Shown here: piece after piece, positions 8,881 to 16,467 of the stretch
Layout: each line of letters begins with the position of its first letter
How positions within the stretch are numbered: position 1 is the first letter of the stretch
Source: CBDCFV01 sp965216425
Lineage (GTDB): Bacteria; Chloroflexota; Dehalococcoidia; Lucifugimonadales; UBA3495
Reading direction: 5' to 3'
Assembly: GCA_965216425.1 (NCBI GenBank)
Contig: CBDCFV010000006.1
Span: 496,001-560,000 of the forward strand
DNA: 64,000 nucleotides
Program-made: the position numbers and the translations under genes
The notes under the pieces: model-generated
Seen by the model: only the letters and a program-made list of their open reading frames with translations
Database searches by the model: none
What the model was told of the DNA's origin: nothing

Positions 8881-10023
8881 ATGAAGGAAGTCATACAGGA
8901 AGCCATCAAACTTCTGGAAGGCGGCCAACCGGGAGTGTTGGCGACGGTGGTGCGGACCAAAGGATCTACTCCGCAGAAATCGGGCGCCATGCTTCTGGTG
9001 CGCGCCGATGGAACCGGGGTGGGAACATTGGGCGGCGGGTGCGTTGAAGGGGACATATGGTTCGCAGCCAAAGAGATGCTGAGGCGTCACAGCGGGCCGG
9101 AATTCAAGGACTATTTCCTTAACGAGGACATCGCCGCCCGGGACGGACTGGTCTGCGGCGGCACGATGTATTTTTACTTGGAGCCGGTGTGGGAGCCGGA
9201 AGACTTTGTGCCCATCGGCGCGGAACTTGTTCAAGCCTACGAAGGCGGAGAGCCGGTGGCGCTCGCCACGGTGGTCAATGTTCCTGAGGGCCGTCCCGGC
9301 TTGGGTTCGAAGCTGCTGCTTCGGATGGACGGAACGACCGTCGGCACCCTGGGCGACGCCGCATTGGACGACAGGGCGGTCGACATCGCCACCCGGGTAT
9401 CTGACGTCGGCAACATAGAGTCGTTCACTACCGACAATGGCATGGAGGTCTTCATCGAAGGATTCACCACGCCGCCGACCCTGGTGATGGTGGGCGGAGG
9501 TCACGTGGGAAAAGCCACGGCGGACTTGGCCCACACGCTGGGATACCGGGTTTACGTGGTTGACGACCGGCCGGAGTTCTGTAACGCCGAGCGGTTCCCT
9601 TACGCTGAGGAGACCGTGGTTTCCAGCTACGACGAATGGGCCAACCACTTGGAGGTAAACGTCAACAGCTTCGTGGTGGTCGCTACCCGAGGCCACCGCT
9701 ACGACGACATGGCCCTGGAGTCCGCGATGTCCACCCGCGCCAGGTACTTGGGCCTGCTGGGCAGCCGCCGCAAAAACATGATGATTTACCAAAGACTGAT
9801 GCGCGAGGGCGTCCCGACGGACAGGTTAAAGCAGGTACGCGCTCCCGTTGGACTGGACATAGGAGCCCTGACGCCGGAAGAATTGGCGGTGAGCATCATG
9901 TCCGAAATTATCATGGTGCGGCGCGGAGGAGCCGGTTCTCCTCTCCAAATGGCAGAGTGGTTCGTAGACCGTGCTGCCGAGATCGTACAACGGAAGGTGG
10001 AAGTCCCGGCCTCAGAGGTCTGA
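8881..10023 (+). CDS. XdhC/CoxI-family molybdenum hydroxylase maturation protein
   Basis: This 380-residue XdhC/CoxI protein is of the type that binds and inserts the sulfurated molybdenum cofactor into xanthine dehydrogenase or CO dehydrogenase-like hydroxylases. The N-terminal XdhC domain shows LATVVRTKGSTPQKSGAMLL and GTLGGGCVEGDIW. The C-terminal Rossmann domain shows VMVGGGHVGKATADLAHTLG followed by VYVVDDRPEFCNAERFP, and then YLGLLGSRRKNMMIYQRL near residue 290. ATG 8881 starts the domain directly. It is followed after one base by the MocA-like gene, an arrangement known from molybdenum-hydroxylase clusters, but no hydroxylase subunits are in the window. Confidence 0.92.
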   Translation: MKEVIQEAIKLLEGGQPGVLATVVRTKGSTPQKSGAMLLVRADGTGVGTLGGGCVEGDIWFAAKEMLRRHSGPEFKDYFLNEDIAARDGLVCGGTMYFYLEPVWEPEDFVPIGAELVQAYEGGEPVALATVVNVPEGRPGLGSKLLLRMDGTTVGTLGDAALDDRAVDIATRVSDVGNIESFTTDNGMEVFIEGFTTPPTLVMVGGGHVGKATADLAHTLGYRVYVVDDRPEFCNAERFPYAEETVVSSYDEWANHLEVNVNSFVVVATRGHRYDDMALESAMSTRARYLGLLGSRRKNMMIYQRLMREGVPTDRLKQVRAPVGLDIGALTPEELAVSIMSEIIMVRRGGAGSPLQMAEWFVDRAAEIVQRKVEVPASEV

Positions 10024-10024
10024 C

Positions 10025-10624
10025 GTGGCGGCCGTCGCTGCCATATTATTGTCTGCCGGAGAGTCCCGCCGGATGGGGCGTCCCAAAGCCCTGCTGCCAT
10101 GGCGGGGCTCTTCTTTATTGAGGCACCAAGTCACCGCTCTTACAGAAGCGGGAGCGGGGCGGGTTGTGGTGGTGTTAGGGCACCAGCCTGAAAACCTGCT
10201 GCCGGAGTTGCAGGGGTTGACAGGGGTAGATTGGGCAATCAACAGGGACTACCTGCAGGGCAAGACCACGTCTATCAAGACCGGCGTCAGGGCCGTTATT
10301 GACGACCGGCCGGAATGCTTATTACTCCTGAACGTTGACCAGCCCCGCAGTGCGGATGCCGTAGGCCGGGTGCTGCAAGAACACCGGTCGGGCTGCTCCC
10401 TGGTCACCATCCCTACCTGTAATGGCAAAGGGGGACACCCCATCGTCCTCGACGGCTCACTATTGGACGAACTGCTGGATATAAACGAGGAGACCCTTGG
10501 CATCAAGGCGGTAGTTCAACGACACCAGGAATCGGTCCGCCGGATTGAGGTGGGTATCCCAGAAGTCCTCTGGGACATGAACACGCCGGAGCAATACGAG
10601 GCCGTGCTGAAGGCGGCTACCTAG
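10025..10624 (+). CDS. MobA/MocA-like nucleotidyltransferase (molybdenum cofactor)
   Basis: This nucleotidyltransferase of about 199 residues is related to MocA (CTP:molybdopterin cytidylyltransferase) and MobA. The N terminus AILLSAGESRRMGRPKALL is the family LxAGxSxRMGxxK signature. LLLNVDQPR near residue 100 supplies the metal-binding aspartate and KGGHPIVLDGSLLDEL the PxxGHP-type loop. I choose the GTG at 10025, immediately after the xdhC stop (10021-10023). An in-frame ATG at 9971 would overlap xdhC by 50 bases and add residues outside the fold. Translational coupling to xdhC is likely. MCD-type cofactor made by MocA is what XdhC/CoxI-matured enzymes use, so the pair is coherent. Confidence 0.88.
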   Translation: MAAVAAILLSAGESRRMGRPKALLPWRGSSLLRHQVTALTEAGAGRVVVVLGHQPENLLPELQGLTGVDWAINRDYLQGKTTSIKTGVRAVIDDRPECLLLLNVDQPRSADAVGRVLQEHRSGCSLVTIPTCNGKGGHPIVLDGSLLDELLDINEETLGIKAVVQRHQESVRRIEVGIPEVLWDMNTPEQYEAVLKAAT

Positions 10625-10674
10625 TCCAGTACCGCCCTGGTTGTCGAGATACCCAACCGGAACGACCCTTCGGC

Positions 10675-11937
10675 TTAAGCAGATTGGGCGCGGAGGGCAT
10701 TGTTCCCCCGCATGAACATGGTAGCTATCAGTCCAAGGAAGAACAGCATGGCAGCGCAATAAAAGGCCGTTTCCCATCCCCAGAACCCCACCAGCAGGCC
10801 CACCACCGCGGCAGCCGCGGCTCCGAAAAAGGCGTTACTGCCCCACATCAACCCCATGAAGGTCGCGTCCAGTCCCCGCCCTGCTACTTCATCTATGGCC
10901 GCCGCCTGCGTCAGTGAACTGACCGAAGAGTGGAATAGCCCAAACAGGACCACCGACACCGTCATCCAAATTCCGCCGCCGCTTATCGCCGTCGTCACGG
11001 AGAGAAGGACCGAGATTGCCATAAGGACGGCTATGATCGGGCGGCGCCCAATGTGGTCTGATAAAGCGCCGAACAGGGGCCCGGATATAATGCCCGGCGC
11101 GGACACCAAAGCTACGTGGATTGCTGCAATCATGAAGCTTTGGTCCAACCCTTCCTTGAGGTACAAAGGCAGGAAGAAGATGTAGGACCTGTCTCCCATT
11201 CCCCGTACAGCGGACACGACGAAAATAGCCCACATGCCGGTCCCATGAAATGCCAAGCGCATACTGGCTATCTGGTTGCGCAGGTTGCTGCGCACAGAGA
11301 CCACGGCGGGTTGGGAGCCGGCTACCTTCCAGAGGAGGACGAGCACCAACAGCCCCATCGCCACGGCCAGCGGTGTGCCCCCGCCTATAATCCAGCGCCA
11401 ACTCACGAACCCGAGCAACGCGCCGGCCAACAGCGGCCCCACCAAGTCGCCAATGCTGCCTGAAGCTCTATGGAGCGATATGTACAGCCCGCGCTGCTTG
11501 GGGAAGCGCTGGGACAGAAGGGCCAATGCCGGAGGGTGCCAGAGGGCGTTTCCCATTGAAGCAATAAACAGGGCGGCCAGGATCAGGCCGTATACCGGTG
11601 CTATGGACACCAGGAAGAACCCGAAGCCCATCAACATCATGCTGCCGGCCAGCACCTGCTCGCTGCGATGCCGGAAAAGGTCCACCAGGACCCCGCTGCC
11701 GATGCTCGTCGCGCCGGCTGTAAGTTGCCTTACGGCGGACATCATGCCCGCTTGAAAGGGGTTCAAGCCCAAGTCGGCGTAGATCGCCGCCACCAGCACG
11801 GGGAAACTGTGGGAGTACAGGTGCTCCAGTCCGTGAGCGCTAAGGATGGTGGAGGCAATGGTCCTGGATTTCGCACCTCCGCGGTTTTCTTGCAGTGGCA
11901 CACTACCGGCGCCGGTAGACCTGATCAACGAATCCAA
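10675..11937 (-). CDS. MFS transporter
   Basis: This is a 12-helix major facilitator protein of up to 420 residues. Landmarks are GSGVLVDLFRHRSEQVL after helix 2, SQRFPKQRGLYISLHRASGSIGDLVGP in helices 4-5 and the second-half repeat LFGALSDHIGRRPIIAV. The last two resemble fosmidomycin-resistance/YfcJ-like drug or metabolite exporters. The first 30 residues are polar and may not be translated. TTG at 11937 is the longest start, and a GTG a few codons in is equally possible. It converges with the mocA-like gene. Substrate unknown. Confidence 0.8.
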   Translation of the reverse strand: MDSLIRSTGAGSVPLQENRGGAKSRTIASTILSAHGLEHLYSHSFPVLVAAIYADLGLNPFQAGMMSAVRQLTAGATSIGSGVLVDLFRHRSEQVLAGSMMLMGFGFFLVSIAPVYGLILAALFIASMGNALWHPPALALLSQRFPKQRGLYISLHRASGSIGDLVGPLLAGALLGFVSWRWIIGGGTPLAVAMGLLVLVLLWKVAGSQPAVVSVRSNLRNQIASMRLAFHGTGMWAIFVVSAVRGMGDRSYIFFLPLYLKEGLDQSFMIAAIHVALVSAPGIISGPLFGALSDHIGRRPIIAVLMAISVLLSVTTAISGGGIWMTVSVVLFGLFHSSVSSLTQAAAIDEVAGRGLDATFMGLMWGSNAFFGAAAAAVVGLLVGFWGWETAFYCAAMLFFLGLIATMFMRGNNALRAQSA

Positions 11938-12059
11938 CCTGCCTTTTTCGCTTTATGACAACCCGCGGAAGCCGACCGGGCATTGGGCAAACTCCCGGCA
12001 GTATACACCGCTGGGCTACCGGCGAACAGGCGGGTTGCGATGCGAACAGGAACAGCTGC

Positions 12060-12290
12060 TTGATGTCAACAACTATGTCTGCTGGCGCACCTACCCGGAT
12101 CATCTACGGTGTGAGGCGGTCCGCCAGACGGTGATCGTTGCTTGGGAAGCTTGGGACCGCATCTGCGGGAAGGGGCTGTAGGAGGCGCTGCCGCACTTGG
12201 TAGAGTGCATGGAGCGACACGAGCATACGGACATGAACGTCGAAGTGTGAAAGCGGTTGCTGTCCGCCGGTACGTAAACTACTTCCAACC
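12060..12290 (+). pseudogene. N-terminal fragment of an rve-type (integrase-core) transposase
   Basis: One frame reads DHLRCEAVRQTVIVAWEAWDRICGKGL, stop, EALPHLVECMERHEHTDMNVEV, stop, KRLLSAGT. This pattern (WEASxRICGKRL, then LPxLxxxMERHGH, then VRxRLLxxS) is what I recognise from the N terminus of a group of transposases with a C-terminal rve integrase core. In-frame stops at 12179-12181 and 12248-12250 and the lack of any downstream catalytic core show that it is dead. The rest of 11938-12640 has no other recognisable coding, apart from a duplicated TGACCGCCCGC word near 12418 and 12440. Confidence 0.45.
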
Positions 12291-12583
12291 CTCATAGAAG
12301 CCTCAGAAGTTCAGCCTGGGAATCGGGCTTGCCTGTGCCCATGGCCTTTCTGAGATTTCATCAGAATGCTCTGGGAACGGTTGTTCCCAACGGGCCAGCA
12401 GGCTGAGTCTATCATCTGACCGCCCGCGGGGTAGCAGGTGACCGCCCGCAGGCTAGCGGGGCCTTGGTTCTATGTACCGCGACCAAAGGTCGCGCCCGGA
12501 ATCGAGCGAGGCCTACACACCTGCGTATGGTTTGCTGTACCTATATATCGGTGCGTATGCAGTAATAATCAGGTGTTTACATA

Positions 12584-12607
12584 CATAATACTGGAAGCAG
12601 TATTATG
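12584..12607. repeat. Perfect hairpin in an AT-rich stretch
   Basis: CATAATACTG, loop GAAG, CAGTATTATG forms a perfect 10-bp stem in a locally AT-rich stretch next to the IS5 fragment. It lacks a T-tract, so it is not a standard terminator; an IS end or a regulatory hairpin are both possible. Confidence 0.4.
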
Positions 12608-12639
12608 CCAACGTATTACTACAGTCCCAGCAGCAACGC

Positions 12640-12940
12640 CGGTCGCTGCGTGTTCTTCGCCACCTGCCAGTCCACTTCACACTCCCGGTTATTTTCACGC
12701 TTGTGAACTCCTTTCTATCCGGCGTTGATATCCGGCGTCGCACCACACCACTTTTTCCCTCCCGTGCAGCAGATAGTCGGCCTCGGTAATGTTATGCGTG
12801 TTGGCCGCCGTGGCGCTCATGCTGTGCACCAAACCCGTGTCCGCGTTCACTCCAATATGCACCTTCATGATCAACACGGACTTGTTCAGAGGATTCCTCA
12901 GACTGAGTCTCCCGGCATTTGACTATTCTCCCCACTGATA
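12640..12940 (-). pseudogene. IS5-family transposase fragment
   Basis: On the minus strand MKVHIGVNADTGLVHS, then TAANTHNITEADYLLHG, then VWCDAGYQRR match the central part of IS5-group transposases (MKxHIGVDAxSGLVHxV, TAANVHD, LLHGxE, GDAGYQG). The second catalytic aspartate lies in CDAGYQ. A frameshift follows, after which another frame reads CEVDWQVAKNTQRPAL, matching the usual DWxVAMRPGKRR continuation. Both ends are missing. The flanking 12940-13340 has no recognisable gene. Confidence 0.65.
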
Positions 12941-13342
12941 TATTATGTTCACTGAAGAGCGTATCTATCAGTACGATGGCGTGCCCCAAGCCAAAGGACG
13001 AAGGATAGATGCTTGTCAACCAGATGGACTATGATTTATTCTGAGCAACTCAGCCTCCGGATGCTGGCGGAATTGGCTGGCCCGGTACAGCGTATTGTGC
13101 CCGGGAATGCCTACTCCCGGAAGTGGGTTTCCCGCCGCAACTACCGCTACTTCCTCCCCTGTAACCCATAGCTCCCGCGTCCCCACGGCTGGCGTCGTCG
13201 CCCCCAACCCCTTGCTGAACTGGGTGGACCGTCGTTGGCTTTTGTCATAGCTGGTGCGTGCTTGTAACCGGCTGGTGCGCCGCCGGTGAGGGAGCTTTGT
13301 GCGTCCCACAAACCCCAAATCTAAAAATCGAGGTTAGACCCT

Positions 13343-13717
13343 ATGCGAATGGTTTTGAGGTCCAAGATTCACCGGGCATGGGTAACCGGAGCCAATTCGG
13401 AATATATAGGCAGCGTTATTATCGACGCCGCTCTCATGGAAAAAGTGGACTTGTGGGAATACGAGAAAGTCCTCATTTGCAACGTAACGAATGGCCACCG
13501 GTGGGAGACCTATGCCCTGCCCGGAGAGTGGGGGTCCGGTGAAGTGTCGGTGCAAGGGGCCGGGGCTCGACTATGCCAGAAAGGCGACTGCCTCATCATT
13601 TTGTCGTTTGAAGCATCCGAAGAGCCAGTCAAGCCGCAGATGATTCTAGTAGACCAAGATAACCGGTTTGTCGAATATATTGAAGGTGCGCATTATGAGC
13701 ATCAACCGATTCACTGA
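13343..13717 (+). CDS. panD: Aspartate 1-decarboxylase (pyruvoyl enzyme)
   Basis: This 124-residue protein matches PanD along its length. It decarboxylates L-aspartate to beta-alanine. The proenzyme cleaves itself between Gly23 and Ser24 in YIGSVIID, and Ser24 becomes the pyruvoyl cofactor. Also visible are VLRSKIHRAWVTGA, the active-site lysine region at the N terminus, and the conserved GERGSG-like GEWGSGEVSVQGAGARL and KGDCLIILSF. ATG 13343 is chosen because it gives the normal N terminus. The gene overlaps the following methyltransferase by 23 bases. No panB or panC is nearby, so here beta-alanine may feed something other than pantothenate (see findings). Confidence 0.93.
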   Translation: MRMVLRSKIHRAWVTGANSEYIGSVIIDAALMEKVDLWEYEKVLICNVTNGHRWETYALPGEWGSGEVSVQGAGARLCQKGDCLIILSFEASEEPVKPQMILVDQDNRFVEYIEGAHYEHQPIH

Positions 13718-14528
13718 GCAAGATACGGAAGCCTTCTATGACGCTGAAGACGCTCTGTACCGTTCCTTTTGGGACCGGGAAGGCAGCCTCCACTGGGGCT
13801 GGTTTGAAGGGAAAATCGGCCCTGACGTGAGGGGTGATTTCCTGGCAGCCTGCGCCAATCTGAACCGGATCATGCTGGAAAAGGCCCAAATAGGGGCCGA
13901 CTCCAGGGTGCTGGACCTGGGATGCGGCAATGGCAACACCGCCACTTGGCTGGCGGGGCAGGCCGGTTGCCATGTAACCGGTGTCGACCTGAGCGGCGTT
14001 CGCATCGACAACGCCATCGCAGCGATGGCATCCCAGCCTGCCGAGCTACAGTTCCGCCTCACTTTCAAGAAGGCCTCCGCCACGGAATTGCCAGAAAACG
14101 GTGAGACTTTCAGTCATGTATGGAGCCAGGCGACCATTTACCATGTACATGACAAGGAGAAGGCGTTGGCCGAGGCTTACCGGGTGCTGGAGCCGGGAGG
14201 ATGGTTCGTTTTTGACGACCTGACCAAGCCCCGGCCGGACATCAGTGACGACGCTCGGCGATACGTTTACGATCGCCTGCTCTTTGACACAGACTTCAGT
14301 TTTCAAGGCTACCAGGATGCCTTGGAATCCGCAGGATTTAATGTGACGGAGGCGTTCGACCTCTCCCACCACCTGCAAGAGAGTTACACCTGTCTGTCGC
14401 ACATGGCAAAGGAGCAGCAGGCAAAGGACCCGGAAACGTTTCTGGCTCTCTCCTCGGCATATATCCAAATGGTAGAGGCGATCCGGCGGGAGGAGTTGGG
14501 CTGGGGCCTGTTCGTTTGCAGAAAATAG
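13695..14528 (+). CDS. Class I SAM-dependent methyltransferase (SDMT-like)
   Basis: This 277-residue class I methyltransferase has motif I RVLDLGCGNGNTATWLA near residue 75, the ribose-binding acidic strand VTGVDLS, motif II near THVWSQATIYHVHDK, and EPGGWFVFDD as the post-III strand. The front, FYDAEDALYRSFWDREGSLHWGWFEG, resembles sarcosine/dimethylglycine N-methyltransferases and the cyclopropane-synthase-like small-molecule methyltransferases. I start at ATG 13695 (MSINRFTEQD); it lies inside the end of panD, so the two are translationally coupled. The resemblance to betaine-forming enzymes, together with panD, suggests an amine such as beta-alanine or a derivative as substrate. This is an inference. 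Confidence 0.85.
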   Translation: MSINRFTEQDTEAFYDAEDALYRSFWDREGSLHWGWFEGKIGPDVRGDFLAACANLNRIMLEKAQIGADSRVLDLGCGNGNTATWLAGQAGCHVTGVDLSGVRIDNAIAAMASQPAELQFRLTFKKASATELPENGETFSHVWSQATIYHVHDKEKALAEAYRVLEPGGWFVFDDLTKPRPDISDDARRYVYDRLLFDTDFSFQGYQDALESAGFNVTEAFDLSHHLQESYTCLSHMAKEQQAKDPETFLALSSAYIQMVEAIRREELGWGLFVCRK

Positions 14529-14643
14529 CCGGCCTGCCCCGCCGGAAACGCAATAAACTCCCAACCAGCGACACACCGGCGCAGTATTGTCCAAGGTTCT
14601 TCAACGAGAGGTCGCTGTTCGCTAATTGGCCCAGGAGGATTTA

Positions 14644-15651
14644 ATGCCCGAATCCATCGACATCGTTCTGTCCAGCCCCTTTCCCAATTACCATTTCTTC
14701 GCGCACAAGATGCGTGAGTTATGCGGACAGATGAACCTCAGTTTCTTCCTGGTCAACGATACTTGGGTTAACGAGTTTCACCAGAAACTACTTGCCCGCG
14801 AGATCTCAGTGCGAGTGCTGCTTGACCTGACCGCCAATCAGACTGTCCAGGACGACCCGTATCTGCTGCTCGCGAGGGAAGTCAAGCGCCAGCACGGCCA
14901 TGTGATTGACGACCCTGACCTTACTGCTAAAGCCGCCCATAAAGGGCTCTTCCACCAGATGCTGGTCTATAACGAGATACCCGTACCGGATACGATAGTT
15001 GTCAACCGAAGCGAGTTGGATACGTTCCGGATCACCGACGACATCAAAGAACGACTGGGAGTACCGTTCGTGGTGAAGCCGGCATGGGGTGATTCCGGCG
15101 TAGGCGTCGAGGTAGATGCTGAATCCGAAGATGCCCTGCACTGGTCTGCCAAGCAGGCACCCCACTCGGATGCTTTCTTGGTTCAAAAGCGCTTGCAACC
15201 GATTAAAATCGGCAATCATATCGGATGGTTTCGCTTGTTCCATATCTGCCGGGAGGTTATCCCATGTTGGTGGAATCCGGTCAGTCATGAATATCAACTG
15301 GTGACCCCCGCCCAGATACGGACACACAAGCTCGCCCCGCTGCGCCGGATCATGCGGGGAATTGCACAAGTTTCCCAGATGAAAAAATTCACCTCGGAAA
15401 TCTGCTTGCACGAAGACGGCAATTTCTATGCCATTGACTACGTGAACGCCGACCCGGACATGAACCCGCGTTCCTTTTACCCTAACGGAGTGCCGGATGA
15501 GGTCGTTCGGCACATCGCTTGGCTCCTCTTTTATGAGGGGCTGCAAATAGTCAAAAGAGGCCACGGTTTCTTTGACGACGAGTTGGTGGAATCAGAATCC
15601 AGTCTGGACTGGCTGGAGCGACGCCAACAGGAACAGGCTGCCGGACAGTAA
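14644..15651 (+). CDS. ATP-grasp ligase-like protein
   Basis: This protein of about 335 residues has the ATP-grasp fold of carboxylate-amine ligases. VPFVVKPAWGDSGVGVEV around residue 140 is the ATP-grasp lysine and glycine-rich loop, AFLVQKRLQP the hinge with the adenine contact, and EICLHEDGNFYAIDYVNADPDMN the Mg-binding acidic strand. The N-terminal preATP domain carries DIVLSSPFPNYHFF. AGGAGG at 14631-14636 sits correctly for ATG 14644; an upstream in-frame start is less likely. The gene follows the panD-methyltransferase pair by 115 bases on the same strand. Carnosine-type dipeptide synthases, which join beta-alanine to an amino acid, also belong to this fold. The substrate here is unknown. 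Confidence 0.82.
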   Translation: MPESIDIVLSSPFPNYHFFAHKMRELCGQMNLSFFLVNDTWVNEFHQKLLAREISVRVLLDLTANQTVQDDPYLLLAREVKRQHGHVIDDPDLTAKAAHKGLFHQMLVYNEIPVPDTIVVNRSELDTFRITDDIKERLGVPFVVKPAWGDSGVGVEVDAESEDALHWSAKQAPHSDAFLVQKRLQPIKIGNHIGWFRLFHICREVIPCWWNPVSHEYQLVTPAQIRTHKLAPLRRIMRGIAQVSQMKKFTSEICLHEDGNFYAIDYVNADPDMNPRSFYPNGVPDEVVRHIAWLLFYEGLQIVKRGHGFFDDELVESESSLDWLERRQQEQAAGQ

Positions 15652-16040
15652 GCCGACCCCTGCACCAGAGTTAGTCAAATATGCCTCCTTCACCTTCTTG
15701 TTATTGCCATCGGCGTAACCGTGCGTGGTGTCGAGAAGACCCGCTTATGTCACCTGAAGAGACAGAGACGCTATACCGAGATTCCCAACAACCCGGCAGA
15801 CCGGACATGGCTGGCGCCCGGGGCTGAACACGTCAGCGTTTATCGGAAAAACCGAACCGCCTACATGAACCGGGTCGCTGCGTTCTTTGCAATGCACGTA
15901 CCCTGAATTGACGCCGATGCCAACGGAGGGGAGCCATTCGTCCCTACGCATAGCGGCAACCTTCTGTACTTCTTGACCTAGCGACTATCTCAAAACTAAC
16001 CAGTCCTGCTAACCTCCACTCGAATATGGCCTAAAAGTAT
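15652..16040. other. Intergenic stretch, possible decayed gene
   Basis: No intact gene is visible. One plus-strand frame at about 15770-15903 reads DRTWLAPGAEHVSVYRKNRTAY and then RVAAFFAMHVP. It faintly resembles the C terminus of dienelactone-hydrolase/prolyl-oligopeptidase-type hydrolases (GEGHxxxxxENRRDxxxRxxxFFxxHL), so a decayed hydrolase end is possible but weak. Confidence 0.25.
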
Positions 16041-16345
16041 GGATTCCCGCCTGCGCGGGAATGACGGGTTGGGTGGTGTATTATGTTTGTTGGGTACTTC
16101 ACCATGTTTTGAGATAGTTTCTTGGTCGTCTCTACATAGCCCTGTCGTAAAACCCAAGGCAATCGCGTTATAAAGCTTGGCGGCCCATTTAATCCCCCGT
16201 CTTCACGGGGGCAGGAGTCATTCCCGTGGAAACGGGAACCCATAGTCGTTGGAAAGGGTAAATTTGCCTATGGGAGACAGTGTGGATTCCCGCCCCCGCC
16301 TTCGCGGGGGTGACGTTCCTTCGCGTGGGTGACGGGAGGTTTAAA
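16041..16345. repeat. Cluster of REP-like palindromes
   Basis: The cluster includes TTCCCGCCTGCGCGGGAA (16044-16061), CCCCCGTCTTCACGGGGG (16194-16212), TTCCCGTGGAAACGGGAA (about 16220-16238) and CCCCCGCCTTCGCGGGGG (about 16290-16310). These are classic small hairpins. The right half, from TTCCCG..CGGGAACC through a spacer of about 45 bases to GGATTCCCGCCCCCGCC and GTGACGTTCC, repeats the order found inside the MITE at 4768-4885. A composite unit was therefore copied. No transposase-like ends are seen here. Confidence 0.65.
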
Positions 16346-16467
16346 GGCAGATGTGGCCTGTCTGGTGCACTGATAGTTAAAATGCGATTGCCCGGTCATA
16401 AAACCGTTGTAACGGAGTATCATTCACTATTTCGTAGACCAACGGGAGTATCACCATAGACACCTTA

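Noticed and set aside
14526..14545. Possible sixth 23-bp hairpin just after the methyltransferase gene (CGGCCTGCCCCGCCGG)
   Set aside because: Only half of the consensus is present and it is not inside a gene, so precise insertion cannot be shown.
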